From Vigna angularis (Eukaryota; Streptophyta; Magnoliopsida; Fabales; Fabaceae), in contig NC_068978.1 of assembly GCF_016808095.1 (NCBI RefSeq), forward strand, positions 27,105,306 to 27,169,305: 64,000 nucleotides of DNA. The letters are read 5' to 3'. The notes under the pieces were generated by a model. The model worked only from the letters and a program-made list of their open reading frames with translations. It did no database searches and was not told the DNA's origin. Position 1 is the first letter of the stretch. The number at the start of each line of letters is the position of its first letter. Below, piece by piece: positions 11,236 to 23,103 of this stretch. The position numbers and the translations under genes are program-made.

Positions 11236-11240
11236 GCGAG
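11236..11240. repeat. TSD of element B (left copy)
   Basis: GCGAG at 11236-11240 and at 18155-18159 flank element B exactly. The target was one unit of the minisatellite in LTR C. Confidence 0.9.
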
Positions 11241-12746
11241 TGTTGAGACCTCGGCAAGCGTACCGGATCGTTCAAGTAATAAATCAGTAAGTCTGAATAT
11301 CGTTTTCCCAAGGGATTTGTTTTGATTCACAGATTGATTAAAGTTTACTAATTTAGCGATTAATTTTACAACACAAGTAAGATTTGCATACAGATGAAAT
11401 TAAAGTGGTAAAAACAGATGAATTAAAGTTCACTGGGGTTGAAATTCAAGTTCATCACTCCGGTAATTTTCTACTAACACAATTCCTCAAAATTAAGCAT
11501 CGACATCCTAGGCGCATGCAGTCCTGATTCCTCAGAGACAGTTCTTAATCATTCAAACTAAATTGCTAATTCCTTAGCTAATTCAATTATCAGATTTGCC
11601 TTAAACACAATGTCACAGATGACTAAAAATTCCCTCCTATGTCTAGGACTCGAAATCCTTTAGCAGTTCTATCCTAGGTTCGCGGTCTCATACATTTTCC
11701 AATGATTTAACCGTTCAAATAGCTCAGATTTCCATCAAAAGCATGAAAAATAAGGATAGAACACAAAATTCATACAAGATCATGCATTAATAGAGAAATT
11801 ACAAAGAGTTCAGAAAGTTACTCTCAACCCCAGTGAAATGGAGTTTTAGCTACACATATACAACATAGAAGAGAGAAATGATGGATTGGATGGTGGAAAT
11901 TGGTGAATTTCCACCATGGAAGCCCCTTGGAGCAGCTGCAGCAGCGTCCCTGGTCTTCTCCCCGTTCCAGATCCCCTTCTGCAACTCTGAATCAGCTTTT
12001 TAAAATAGAAGAGTTCAATAATTGAGTGGGCCAGGGACGCGTGTCCAATTTCTGGATGAGCGTCCCAATTCTGGACGAGCGTCCAACTTCTGGACGAACG
12101 TCCAATTTCCTGGACGAGCGTCCAACTTCTGGACGAGCGTCCTCTCTTGGTCATTTTATGGACGAGCGTCAAAGTGCTTCTGCTGGACGAACGAGCGTCC
12201 TCTCCTATTCTGGACGAGCGTCCTCGACGAGCGTCCCATGCTGGACGAGCGTCCCTGTACGAGCGGCCTCACTCTGCTGGGCGAGCGTCATCTGCCGCTC
12301 TGGACGAGCGGGACGAGCGTCCCCTTCTGCGCGTTGGACGAGCGTCCTCTGCATGTCTGCACACTGGACGAACGTCCTGGACGAGCGCTGGACGAGCGTC
12401 CTCACTCTGGACGAGCGTCCTCTTTCTTCTATGTGGCGCCCAGGCGCCCCTTTTTATCTCGCGCCCGGGCGCGACCTTCTCGGTAAAATCGCGCCCAGAG
12501 TCCTTTTTCTCACGCCCGGGCGCGAAACTTTCGGCAAAACAGCGTCCATTAAGCCTGGTCCAAGTCTTTTATGATATCCAATCCTTATTTTTCATCAAAA
12601 TAAACAACAAAAGCATCAAAAACATTTAAACAATGAAAATTATACTTATATCAACAATTATACACTTTTCATGAGAATAAACACTAAAACTTACTCAAAA
12701 GCCACACAATATAAGCAACAAAAACAAGTAAACTTTTCACCTATCA
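11241..12746 (-). mobile_element. 3' LTR of element B
   Basis: 1,506-bp LTR, minus strand. It begins (minus) TGATAGGTGAAAAG and ends GGTCTCAACA. It is nearly identical to the 5' LTR at 16642-18154 outside the minisatellite, where unit number differs. In the coordinate direction it is followed by the polypurine tract. Confidence 0.93.
12040..12425. repeat. GGACGAGCGTCC minisatellite in 3' LTR of B
   Basis: Twenty or so units of 'ctggacgagcgtcc' with short variable spacers, followed by a GC-rich 'GGCGCCCAGGCGCC' and 'CGCGCCCGGGCGCG' palindromic stretch to about 12540. It is open in several frames on both strands (translating as repeats of LDERP or GRASS) only because the unit lacks stop codons. 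Confidence 0.92.
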
Positions 12747-12762
12747 AACTCCCCCAAACTTA
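12747..12762 (-). other. Polypurine tract of element B
   Basis: The minus strand reads AAGTTTGGGGGAGTT directly upstream of the 3' LTR start TGATAGG, the expected primer for plus-strand DNA synthesis. Confidence 0.88.
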
Positions 12763-13964
12763 TATATTTTCGTGTCCTCATGAAAATAGACAATAACAAC
12801 ACAAACGAACCCAACAAAGCAGTTATTATTCCATCACATAATATCTGTCACAAGAGTAAAGATTGTACCTACACCTCCAAATATTCAGATCAAATGTTAT
12901 AAGTTCTATATTGACAAGTTCTTGAATCCAAAATGATAAGACAACCAGAAAAAGAATAAAACAAATATGCTCAATCAGTGTTTATCTCCACCTGCAAGTG
13001 TTTACAACTCCAATTCATACTCAGATTGTCATCAACTACTTCATCAACTTTTGCAAGTCATCTCATATACACTTCAAACATTTTGATTCAAATCAAAAGG
13101 ACTTTCTCAGGTTATAACTTGGCTTGGCTAGAAGAAACATGGTTTTACAGGGAAACAAAACAACAATATAGAAGAGGAGAACAAGAACATAACAACATTG
13201 AAACTTTATTCATCAACTACCTCTTCATTCATCACATAACACATTTTTTTGAATTTTTCTCTAACTTTGATACTTTTTTTTTTTCAATTTTTTCATCAGT
13301 TTAAGACTCAACTGATTATGATTTCCCCCAAACTTAATTTCTACCTATCATCTTGACAAATATGTTTCTTGTTCTCTTCTCCTAGAGTGTTGGATAAGGT
13401 AGATTGTTCTGTAATAAGCTGAGGGTTCACAAAAATATATATAAGGCTCAAACAGGATAACAAAGGATGAATATTCACATATGGGTGGTCATCTGGCCAA
13501 GTAGCTAATTTCATCAAACAAAACTGCCTTTCTCATTTCTAAACCAGAATGTATCTGTGTTAATAAGAATTATGCAAAAACCAAATTCATAGCAATAACA
13601 ACTTCTCACTTGCTCTCAAAGCTTTCTCAGTACACTCAGATATTCAACTTCTGGGTCACAATCAATCAGATTCAAGAACAAATCAAATATAATCGTAACA
13701 CAAGTTCTAAAACTCAGATTTTTCAATAACAATCTCACAATCATGCCAGTTATCAAGGACAAAATTCCAAATTCAAATTCAAACATTCAAACACAATTCA
13801 CAATCAAATCAAATCAGAAACATAAATCAATCCACACAACCAGACATATTCAGATTCAATCCACACAACCAAAAGAACTGAAAACATAAATAGATAGAGT
13901 TAGAAAGCTGGGTTGCCTCCCAGTAAGCGCTTGTTTAACGTCTTTAGCTCGACACCTGTTAAGC
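12763..13964 (-). other. Untranslated 3' internal region of element B
   Basis: About 1.2 kb of AT-rich DNA between the stop of the gag-protease ORF and the polypurine tract. It has no RT, RNase H or integrase motifs in any frame. Phrases in it ('tttctcatttctaaac', 'cagtgttt...ctc') recur in the internal region 34193-35967, so it is a conserved non-coding part of this group of elements. Confidence 0.75.
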
Positions 13965-16511
13965 TCATGGTGGATTTTTTATTTTGGTGAGCTTCTTTCC
14001 TCTATTCCACCAACAACCCTTCCACTGTTTTCTAGATATCTTTCTGGTTACCCTGGAGTAAGGAGCTTCAACTTCAAATCTTCCGTCTTTGGTTTTGCTT
14101 TTGAAAACCCACAACTTATCTTTCAGTATAATTGGCTCTCCTAATCTGGGTTCCTTGCTTTGCATCAACAACTGGTAGTCATCTGATTTATCACTTACAC
14201 ACATGATTTCATTTGCAGCTTTAGGAATTGCCTTTTCTTCATTACACTGCTGCACATCATCAAATGCATTAAAAATTACCTCCTCATCTTTGTCTTTCAG
14301 TTTCAGCGTTCCATCATCCATATTAATGACAACTTTTGCTGTCTTCATGAATGGCCTTCCCAGAATCAGAGGAATTTCTGTATCTTCTTTCATTTCCATG
14401 ACAACAAAATCCACCGGAAATAAGAATTTATCTACCTTTACAAGAACATCTTCTACTACTCCCTGTGGATATTTGATCGACCTGTCTGCCAATTGTAGAG
14501 TCATGCGTGTGGGCTTTAACTCTAATTCTCCAATCTTATTAAACATTGACAGAGGCATAAGATTGATGCTGGCTCCAAGATCAATTAACGCATTCCCAAT
14601 AGCCAGTTCACCAATAGTGCATGGAATTGTAAAAGTACCTGGATCTTTAAACTTTGGAGGAAGCAACTTCTGAATGATAGCACTGCATTGGCCCTGTACT
14701 TCTATAGTTTCTTCCTCAATATACTTCTTCTTCTTCTTAGTGAGCAAATCTTTCATGAATCTTGAATAAGCAGGTATTTGTTTCAGTGCTTCTGAGAAAG
14801 GCATCTTGATTTCCAATTTCTTGAAAATATCAATGAAACTCTGGAACTGTCTTTCCTTATCCTTTCTAGAGACAACCATTGGATATGGAAGAGGTTTCTC
14901 GTACACATGTTCTTTCTTTTTCTCTCCCTCTCTCTCTTTTTCTTCATCTCCCTGTTTACTCATCTCATCTTTTTCTTCACTCACTTTTTTCTCAATCCCT
15001 CTTTCTTCCAGAATTCTTCCTGATCTTGTAGTAATAACATTGCAGTCTGCCTTTGGATTTACTTCAGTGTTTGCCCCAAAGTCCTTCTCTGGTTTTTCTT
15101 CCAACTTTTTAGCTAATTGACCCACCTGAATCTCCAAATTCCTAAGTGAGGCTTCTGTGCTTTTATGGTTGGAAATTGATACCTGCATAAACTGCTGAAG
15201 AGTTTCTTCCAGTTTTGAAGTTCTGTCTGTCAGAGTAGGTTGTTGCTGAAAGTTCTGTGGAGGTGGTCTGTTGAAAGGAACAGCTTGTCCCATACTCGGA
15301 TGAGGTCTCCATCCTTGATTAAAACTTTGACGTTGATCATAGTTTGGCTGAAAACCTTGATTTCCCATATAATGTACTTCTTCATGAGACATGCTTTGCA
15401 CTACACATTGACCATTATTATGATCTCCTCCGCACAATTGACAACTCTGAACCATCTGATGTTGAAATTGAGAAACATTCTGCAGTTCTTTAGGTAGCTG
15501 AGATAACTTCTTCATTAATGTCTCAAGTTGCTGAGTCATAATCTTGTTCTGAGCTAGTAAAGCATCTTGAGTTTGAAGTTGAAGAACACCTTTTTGTTGA
15601 AATTGAGCTCTCTCACTCTGAACTTCATTATCATTTGCAGCCATGTTTTCAATCAGTTCATGTGCTTCTTCAGGTGTCTTCCATCTGATATTACCTCCAG
15701 CCGATGCATCTAACATTAACTTTGTTTGAGATTTCAGCCCTCCAAGAAACAAATTTAACATTGTGGGCTCATCAAATCCATGAGTAGGGGTTTTTCTCAG
15801 TAGGCCTTTGAATCTATCCCATGCTTGACCTAGAGTTTCATCAGCATCTTGTTGAAAAGAAGAGATCTCCTGTTTCCCCTTATTGACTTTGGACTGAGGG
15901 AAGAACTTATTCAGAAATTTAGCAACCACATCATCCCAGACTGTCAGACTATTCTCTGGAAAAGAATTCAGCCACATTTTTGCATTACCAGCCAACGAGA
16001 ATGGAAATAAGCTGAGTCGGATTGCTTCATCTGGAACCTGGTGAATCCTCACTGTATTACAGATCTCCATGAAAGTAGCCAAGTGAGTGTATGGATTCTC
16101 ATGGGATAATCCATGAAACTGATTGTTCTGCACCAGATGAATAAGAGCTGGCTTCATCTCCATGTTGGCAGCATTCACCACTGGTCTTGCAATACTATTG
16201 AAGTGCAGAGGTCCTGAGAAAGTATTATAATCTGCAAGAGTACGTCTTCCTTGCGTAGAACCTTCTCCACTGCGATTATCTTCCATTTCTTCTTTTTCTT
16301 GAACAGATGAAAAGTCCAGAATTTCTTTAGAGATAGCAGATGATTCTCTGGATTCTCTACTTTGTCTCCTCCTTCTGCTATTGTTCCTTCGAGCAGTTCT
16401 TTCAATTTTCGGATCGAAAAGTAGATTTTCAACCTGTTCTCTGCTTCTCATACAAAAAACAAACCAAAAAGAAACAATCCAAAAATACACAATCTCTACA
16501 GATGATAACAA
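13965..16511 (-). CDS. Gag-protease polyprotein of non-autonomous element B (intact)
   Basis: An uninterrupted frame of 848 codons from the first Met. The better start is probably Met21 (16451), where the sequence becomes MRSREQVENLL as in related gags. Order: basic N-terminus with EKT/ERTARRNNSRRRR; gag domain (about residues 100-260: ALIHLVQNNQFHGLS, AKMWLNSFPEN, AWDRFKGLLRK); zinc knuckle CQLCGGDHNNGQC (spacing C-X2-C-X3-H-X4-C); coiled linker; glutamate/lysine-rich linker; retropepsin with ALIDLGASINLMP and LILGRPFMKTA; then a tail ending KLTKIKNPP. There is no RT, RNase H or integrase in B, so it would have to borrow them from an autonomous Athila such as A. The intact frame and near-identical LTRs make it the youngest complete element here. 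Confidence 0.93.
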   Translation of the reverse strand: MLSSVEIVYFWIVSFWFVFCMRSREQVENLLFDPKIERTARRNNSRRRRQSRESRESSAISKEILDFSSVQEKEEMEDNRSGEGSTQGRRTLADYNTFSGPLHFNSIARPVVNAANMEMKPALIHLVQNNQFHGLSHENPYTHLATFMEICNTVRIHQVPDEAIRLSLFPFSLAGNAKMWLNSFPENSLTVWDDVVAKFLNKFFPQSKVNKGKQEISSFQQDADETLGQAWDRFKGLLRKTPTHGFDEPTMLNLFLGGLKSQTKLMLDASAGGNIRWKTPEEAHELIENMAANDNEVQSERAQFQQKGVLQLQTQDALLAQNKIMTQQLETLMKKLSQLPKELQNVSQFQHQMVQSCQLCGGDHNNGQCVVQSMSHEEVHYMGNQGFQPNYDQRQSFNQGWRPHPSMGQAVPFNRPPPQNFQQQPTLTDRTSKLEETLQQFMQVSISNHKSTEASLRNLEIQVGQLAKKLEEKPEKDFGANTEVNPKADCNVITTRSGRILEERGIEKKVSEEKDEMSKQGDEEKEREGEKKKEHVYEKPLPYPMVVSRKDKERQFQSFIDIFKKLEIKMPFSEALKQIPAYSRFMKDLLTKKKKKYIEEETIEVQGQCSAIIQKLLPPKFKDPGTFTIPCTIGELAIGNALIDLGASINLMPLSMFNKIGELELKPTRMTLQLADRSIKYPQGVVEDVLVKVDKFLFPVDFVVMEMKEDTEIPLILGRPFMKTAKVVINMDDGTLKLKDKDEEVIFNAFDDVQQCNEEKAIPKAANEIMCVSDKSDDYQLLMQSKEPRLGEPIILKDKLWVFKSKTKDGRFEVEAPYSRVTRKISRKQWKGCWWNRGKKLTKIKNPP

Positions 16512-16617
16512 TTATGCACAAGAATTCAAATATAATCACAATATACACTTAAACAACAGATAGCTAAAATCAACTAAACCAGATAAACAACAAATAATCA
16601 ACGAAAACAAAAACAAA

Positions 16618-16635
16618 TCCCCGGCAACGGCGCCA
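16618..16635 (-). other. Primer binding site (tRNA-Asp) of element B
   Basis: The minus strand reads TGGCGCCGTTGCCGGGGA, a perfect complement of the tRNA-Asp 3' end, six bases after the 5' LTR. Confidence 0.93.
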
Positions 16636-16641
16636 AAAACT

Positions 16642-18154
16642 TGTTGAGACCTCGGCAAGCGTACCGGATCGTTCAAGTAATAAATCAGTAAGTCCGAATA
16701 TCGTTTTCCCAAGGGATTTGTTTTGATTCACAGATTGATTAAAGTTTACTAATTTAGCGATTAATTTTACAACACAAGTAAGATTTGCATACAGATGAAA
16801 TTAAAGTGGTAAAAACAGATGAATTAAAGTTCACTGGGGTTGAAATTCAAGTTCATCACTCCGGTAATTTTCTACTAACACAATTCCTCAAAATTAAGCA
16901 TCGACATCCTAGGCGCATGCAGTCCTGATTCCTCAGAGACAATTCTTAATCATTCAAACTAAATTGCTAATTCCTTAGCTAATTCAATTATCAGATTTGC
17001 CTTAAACACAATGTCACAGATGACTAAAAATTCCCTCCTATGTCTAGGACTCGAAATCCTTTAGCAGTTCTATCCTAGGTTCGCGGTCTCATACATTTTC
17101 CAATGATTTAACCGTTCAAATAGCTCAGATTTCCATCAAAAGCATGAAAAATAAGGATAGAACACAAAATTCATACAAGATCATGCATTAATAGAGAAAT
17201 TACAAAGAGTTCAGAAAGTTACTCTCAACCCCAGTGAAATGGAGTTTTAGCTACACATATACAACATAGAAGAGAGAAATGATGGATTGGATGGTGGAAA
17301 TTGGTGAATTTCCAACATGGAAGCCCCTTGGAGCAGCTGCAGCAGCGTCCCTGGTCTTCTCCCCGTTCCAGATCCCCTTCTGCAACTCTGAATCAGCTTT
17401 TTAAAATAGAAGAGTTCAATAATTGAGTGGGCCAGGGACGCGTGTCCAATTTCTGGACGAGCGTCCCAATTCTGGATGAACGTCCAATTTTCTGGACGAG
17501 CGTCCAACTTCTGGACGAACGTCCAATTTCCTGGACGAGCGTCCAACTTCTGGACGAGCGTCCTCTCTTGGTCATTTTATGGACGAGCGTCAAAGTGCTT
17601 CTGCTAGACGAACGAGCGTCCTCTCCTATTCTGGACGAGCGTCCCATGCTGGACGAGCGTCCCTGTACGAGCGGCCTCACTCTGCTGGGCGAGCGTCATC
17701 TGCCGCTCTGGACGAGCGGGATGAGCGTCCCCTTCTGCGCGTTGGACGAGCGTCCTCTGCATGTCTGCACACTGGACGAACGTCCTGGACGAGCGTTGGA
17801 CGAGCGTCCTCACTCTGGACGAGCGTCCTCTTTCTTCTATGTGGCGCCCAGGCGCCCCTTTTTATCTCGCGCCCGGGCGCGACCTTCTCGGTAAAATCGC
17901 GCCCAGAGTCCTTTTTCTCACGCCCGGGCGCGAAACTTTCGGCAAAACAGCGTCCATTAAGCATGGTCCAAGTCTTTTATGATATCCAATCCTTATTTTT
18001 CATCAAAATAAACAACAAAAGCATCAAAAACATTTAAACAATGAAAATTATACTTATATCAACAATTATACACTTTTCATGAGAATAAACACTAAAACTT
18101 ACTCAAAAGCCACACAATATAAGCAACAAAAACAAGTAAACTTTTCACCTATCA
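16642..18154 (-). mobile_element. 5' LTR of element B
   Basis: 1,513-bp partner of 11241-12746. The complete element B is 11241-18154 (6,914 bp). Differences from the 3' LTR are a few substitutions plus gain or loss of minisatellite units (for example an extra 'ctggacgagcgtccaactt'-type unit near 17480, and a missing unit near 17640). Confidence 0.93.
17445..17830. repeat. GGACGAGCGTCC minisatellite in 5' LTR of B
   Basis: Same array as at 12040-12425 with a different unit order and number. Array length is therefore changing faster than the rest of the LTR. Confidence 0.92.
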
Positions 18155-18592
18155 GCGAGCGTCCACTGGTCGCTGGACGAGCATCCGTTCGCTGGCGAGC
18201 GTCCGTTCGCTGGCGAGCGTCTGTTCGCTGGCGAGCGTCCGTTCGTGGCTAAACGAGCGACCTCTACTCGCTGGACGAGCGTCCACTCGCTGGACGAGCG
18301 ACCGTTCGTGGCTGGACGAGCGTCCTCTGCTCGCTTGATGAGCGTCCACTCACTGGACGAGTGTTCATTCACTAGGCGAGCGTCCGCTCGCTGGGCGAGC
18401 GTCCTCTGCGTCCTAGCTCACTGGTTCTTCCCAATCCTTATTCTGTTGCAAAATAAACACACAAAAACACTCAAACTGATATAAAATCAATAATATATAC
18501 ATTTTATACAACTTTTGATGAGATTTTACTCCATAATGCATCAAAGGAGATTAAAATAAGTGCTCACGATATGCAATTCTTGACACTTATCA
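18155..18592 (-). mobile_element. Solo LTR C, part 2
   Basis: The remainder of LTR C on the other side of element B, beginning with the GCGAG TSD of B. The minisatellite goes on to 18412, then AT-rich LTR 5' sequence to the end TGATAAGTGTC (minus strand). The right TSD ACATT is 18593-18597, after which A's RT frame resumes. Confidence 0.85.
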
Positions 18593-18597
18593 ACATT

Positions 18598-19801
18598 CCC
18601 CTTCGGTATATTCCCCTATAGAAAGATGCCTTTTGGGCTTTGCAATGCCCCAGCCACTTTTCAAAGAAGTATGCAAGATATATTCTCCGATCTTGTGGAG
18701 AAATGTATAGAAGTCTTCATGGACGACTTCTCAGTGTTTGGAAGTTCATTTGATCTATGTTTGGCAAATTTGGAAACAGTCTTGAAGAGATGCCAAACCA
18801 ACCTCATTCTTAATTGGGAAAAATGTCACTTCATGGTGACGAAAGGGATTGTCTTGGGACATAAAATTTCATCCAAAGAAATTGAAGTGGACAGAGCTAA
18901 AGTGGAAGTCATTGAAAAGCTTCCACCGCCGACCAATGTAAAAGGAATTCGAAGTTTTCTTGGGCATGCTGGCTTTTACAGAAGATTCATTCAGGACTTT
19001 TCCAAGATTGCTAAGCCTTTAAGCAGCCTCCTTGTAAAGGATACACTATTTGAAATGAATGATGAACGTTTGAAGGCATTTGAAGTTTTGAAAGCCAAGC
19101 TAATTTCCGCTCCGGTGATTATAGCCCCTGATTGGAATAAAGGTTTTGAACCAATGTGTGATGCAAGCGACTATGCTATAGGTGCAGTCCTTGGGCAGAG
19201 AAGAGAAAAAATGTTCCACACAATCTACTATGCAAGCAAAGTCTTGAATGGAGCACAACTAAATTATGCAACCACAGAAAAGGAGTTTCTTGCCATAGTG
19301 TATGCGTTAGAAAAATTTAGGCCTTATCTCATTAGGTCTAAAGTGATTATATACGCTGATCATGCTGCCATCAAGTACTTGCTAACCAAGCCTGACTTCA
19401 AACCACGCCTGATCAGATGGGTGCTCTTGTTACAAGAATTTGATGTGCAGATTCATGACAAGAAAGGCAGTGAGAATGTCATCGCAGACCATCTATCACG
19501 ACTCATCAACGATGAAGTCACAAGCAAAGAAGAAGAGATTCGGGAATCCTTTTCGAATGAAACTCTCTTGCACATTCAACAGAGGCCATGGTTCGCTGAC
19601 ATGGCAAATTTTAAGGCAGCAGGAGTTATCCCAAAAGATTTATCTTGGAGCCAGAAAAAGAAGTTTTTCTATGATGCAAAACAATTTATCCAGGATGACC
19701 CTTTCTTGTTCAAGATTGGGGCTGACAACTTATTGAGGCGCTGTGTAACTGATGAAGAAGCAGCAGGAATCCTTTGGCACTGTCATAACTCACCGTATGA
19801 G
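18598..19801 (+). pseudogene. Element A RT C-terminal part, RNase H, integrase zinc finger
   Basis: The frame resumes with [21 protein letters not shown] and the catalytic FMDDFSVFG (MDD form of the RT YxDD box), then the thumb ([16 protein letters not shown]). RNase H follows ([48 protein letters not shown]), then the linker ending VIADHLSRL. The integrase zinc-finger region begins (WHCHNSPY) and is cut at the D3 insertion. More than 400 codons are open, so this part of A has decayed little. Confidence 0.93.
19797..19801. repeat. TSD of solo LTR D3 (left copy)
   Basis: ATGAG at 19797-19801 and 23104-23108 flank D3 exactly. Confidence 0.9.
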
Positions 19802-22800
19802 TGGTACGCGGGTCGCACCGCATACAAATTTGATTGCATAAAAGAATGCAGTATAGTCTAGGATTTGACTCCTAGGTCGTCTCTCAAGGACCAATATTGT
19901 GCGATTCAGTTTTAAGTCAATTACGAATTGGGGGGAGTTTTGACAGTTTGTTTTTGTGTTTTTATATGCAGAAAAATGTAAATGTTGAAAGCAGTAAATT
20001 AACAAACCGTAAAAATAAAACAGTAAATAGTAAAAACGAAATTTAACAGTAAAACTCAAAATCACAGTGAAAATAAAATGCAGAACACTAAACGGCTTAA
20101 AACGGTAAACTAATTACTGACAGATAAAAATATTGAACGCGAAAGTTAAAACATCAGTAAAAATAAACTGTAAAAAGTAAAAATGAATTAAAAACAGTAA
20201 AACAAAATTAAAATAGTAAAAACCAAATTGGTACAGTAAAAATGAAATTACAGCAACATAAAACAGTAAAAATAAATCTGGAACAGTAAAAACGAAAATA
20301 CAGAAAAACAGACAATACAAAAAACAGTAAATACAGAAAACAGTGAAAACAGAAAACAGTAAATTTTAGAAAACAGTTAAAACGAAAATACAGTTACATA
20401 AAACAGTAAAAATTAAATTTGGAACAGTAAAAACGAAAATACAGTGAAACATAAAATACAGAAAATTGTAAATACAGAAAACAGCAAAAACAGTAAAACA
20501 GTTAAAACAAAAAAAAATGAAATTACAGCAGTAAATAATAACAGTAAAAACAGTAAGTACAGAATTTTCAAAATCAGTAAAACAGTAACAGCAAAATACA
20601 GAAAACGAAAATACAAAAAATAGTAAATACAGAAAACAGTAAAAACAGAAAATAGCAAAATTCAAATATGAAAACAGGGAAAAAATTACAGCAGTAAAAT
20701 ACAAATAACAAAATTACAATGAATGATTCAAAGTGAAATAATGAACATCAAAATAAAATTCAATTTTGCAAAGAAAACATACCTCTTTTTGGCACTTCTT
20801 GTCATCTTTGAAATGAAAAGCAAATTGAATTCTATTCTCCACAACATAGGCAAGAGTATTCTTTCTCAAAAACACTAAAGAAGAGTCAAATTCAATTGCA
20901 AGAAAAGGTCCCTCATGGACTAAATGCTCATGGAATTTTAAGAAGAAAAAAATATGATGACTTCTTACCAATTAAGGTTGCTTTTCACTTACACACACAT
21001 CAGCTTCCCACTAAATTACTTCTTCAACTTCAAACACTTAATTATATGCTTACCATTCCAGCCATGATATCAACTCTTCCTTTGCTTCTTAATTAAGACA
21101 AAATCAAAGATGTATTAAAAGAGAAGGAACCTTGACAATTTTCATAAGTTACCAATTTCTTTGTTTTTATTTTTATTTTTTTACTTCTTACAAATTTAAA
21201 ATAAAATCATGAATCAATACTTCATCACTTACCTCAAAACAGCCATGACAATTCCCTTAAACCATAAAAGGATTCAACCAAAAACTTACCAAAAAAAAAC
21301 AAGCAAATGAAAGAAGAAGAATAACACTTACACATCCATTGGTTTTTTTTAGCACAAGTGAATAGAATGAAACACTTCCAAATTGAAATTACAATGCTTC
21401 TAAAATTACAACAACTTACAAACTCAAAATACAAATTAATACAAAGATGAAAACAATAGATGAATGAAAGCTTAAATGGAAAAGTGTACCAAACCAAAGG
21501 TGAAGGCACCAAGAACTTCAAGCTACATCATCCTTCATTCTTTCTAGCAATCATGGTTTTTTCTCATCCAACTCCAAACTCACTCTCTAGCTCATGGCCC
21601 TCCTCTCCAAACTAGGAATAGAATGGTGTCTTCCCCTCTCCTTCAAATTCAGAACCGTATCACACACCACCAACCAACCTCTTGAAAAATTTTCTTCTCC
21701 TTGGTTATAGCCATGACTTCAACTCTTCCTTTTTTTCTCCCTAGTGCAGCATTTTTTTTCCACTCAAAATGATGATGAATTCCTTAGTGGATGGAGCCCT
21801 CAAGGTAATGGAGCACTTCCACTAGCTGCCCTTTTCTCCAAACTAAGAATTGTTGCAGCTGGAAAGTGAAGTTGTTGCTGCTGGAAAGTGAAGCTCTCTT
21901 GCTTATGTTAAATCCATTGGCTTCCATGGGTGTGATAGCTGCTGAGAGTTATGATTCCTTTGGTGCTCCACTTCACCTTTCCATGAGCATGTGCTAATAA
22001 AATAAAGGAAGCAAGACTCCATTCAATGTTGGCTGCCCATTTCCACGTGAATGTGTGCTCTTTCATGTGCTAACAAATTGTTAAAAGTGATTGGAAGCAA
22101 ATTGCCAAGAATGTGCACTCCCAACATGGTCTTTTGCTTTCTTTGCTTTGGGTCCACTTGTCCCATGCTCTCCTTGGTTGGATGCTTCATGTGACACACC
22201 AAAGATGTTCCAAAATAATTCTCTATGTGCTTCATGTATGAATTGGAAGAGTGTGACAAATTCAAAAAAATTGTGGCAGCATCTTCATGCTTCATTCCAT
22301 CATCCATGTACATTGTTTGTGCAACAATATTCACATAAAACTTTGTGTGCTTATGTGCTTGGTTTCCAATTCATTTCAACTGTGAGATGCATCTCTAAGC
22401 CAATACCTTGATATTCCAGCCACCACAAATACCAAACAACAATCAAACAATGCAAAGAGATTAGACATTACCCAAACAGTAAACACTAGACTGACATAGG
22501 AGAGTAAAACAAATACTGGGAACAGCACAGAACGAATTTGAACAAAAAAAACTATACGTGAAAATAGACATCAATACGAAACTATGAAAAAAAATTGCAT
22601 AGAAAACAGATAAGAATTGAACTCGAACGAAGACACACAAGTTGACACAAAATTCACGCATCACTAGACTGACATAGGAGAGTAAAACAAATATTGGGAA
22701 CAACGTAGAATGAATTTGAACAAAGTGAAAACTATACGTGAAAATAGACATCCATACGAAACTGTGAAAAAAAATGGCATGGAAAACGGATAAGAATTGG

Positions 22801-23103
22801 ACTCGAACGAAGAAATACAAGTTGACACAAAATTCAAACAGCAACCAGCGAAAATTGAAATGGTTAAGATGAAATTGGCTCAATTGTTATTTTTCATTTA
22901 GCCTTCAAATGTCCCAAATTGTATCTCCAAATTTTCCTTGTAAAATAATTAGCTCAGATAATTCAAATTAGTTAAAATAAGAATTTTTTATCAAATTTAG
23001 CACAATTAGGAAAAATAGAATAAATACTGGACAATTAAGCGCAATTTCTTGATTAAACCCGGTGTAATAAGCTAAGTGCAGTGAGTAAAATATTGATTCA
23101 TCA
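19802..23103 (-). mobile_element. Solo LTR D3 (family D, 3,302 bp)
   Basis: Minus-strand LTR. It starts (minus) TGATGAATCAATATTTTAC and ends GCGACCCGCGTACCA, with a perfect ATGAG TSD. The conserved end box is at about 19860-19895 (plus-strand reading 'cctaggtcgtctctcaagg'). A long zone of 'aaaacagtaaa'-type units spans about 19980-20710 and explains its greater length than D1/D2. A ~180-bp tandem duplication lies at about 22490-22845. No genes. Confidence 0.9.

Larger units (their letters stand above)
9953..11240 (-). mobile_element. Solo LTR C, part 1 (Athila-like)
   Basis: Right-hand piece of an LTR on the minus strand, the rest being 18155-18592. Together they are about 1,720 bp, start (minus strand) TGATAAGTGTCAAG and end CAACGCCTAGCA, with perfect 5-bp TSDs ACATT at 9948-9952 and 18593-18597. 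It is related to LTR A and is interrupted by element B. Unusually, its terminal ~70 bases include a complete tRNA-Asp primer site (9990-10007) followed by a second copy of the end sequence GCCTAGCA. Confidence 0.85.

Noticed and set aside
12022..12629. Long overlapping frames on both strands translating as LDERP, GRASS or WTSV repeats (also 10666-11167, 17393-18037, 18145-18484)
   Set aside because: They are readings of the GGACGAGCGTCC minisatellite, which lacks stops in all frames. No start context, conservation or domain supports a protein.
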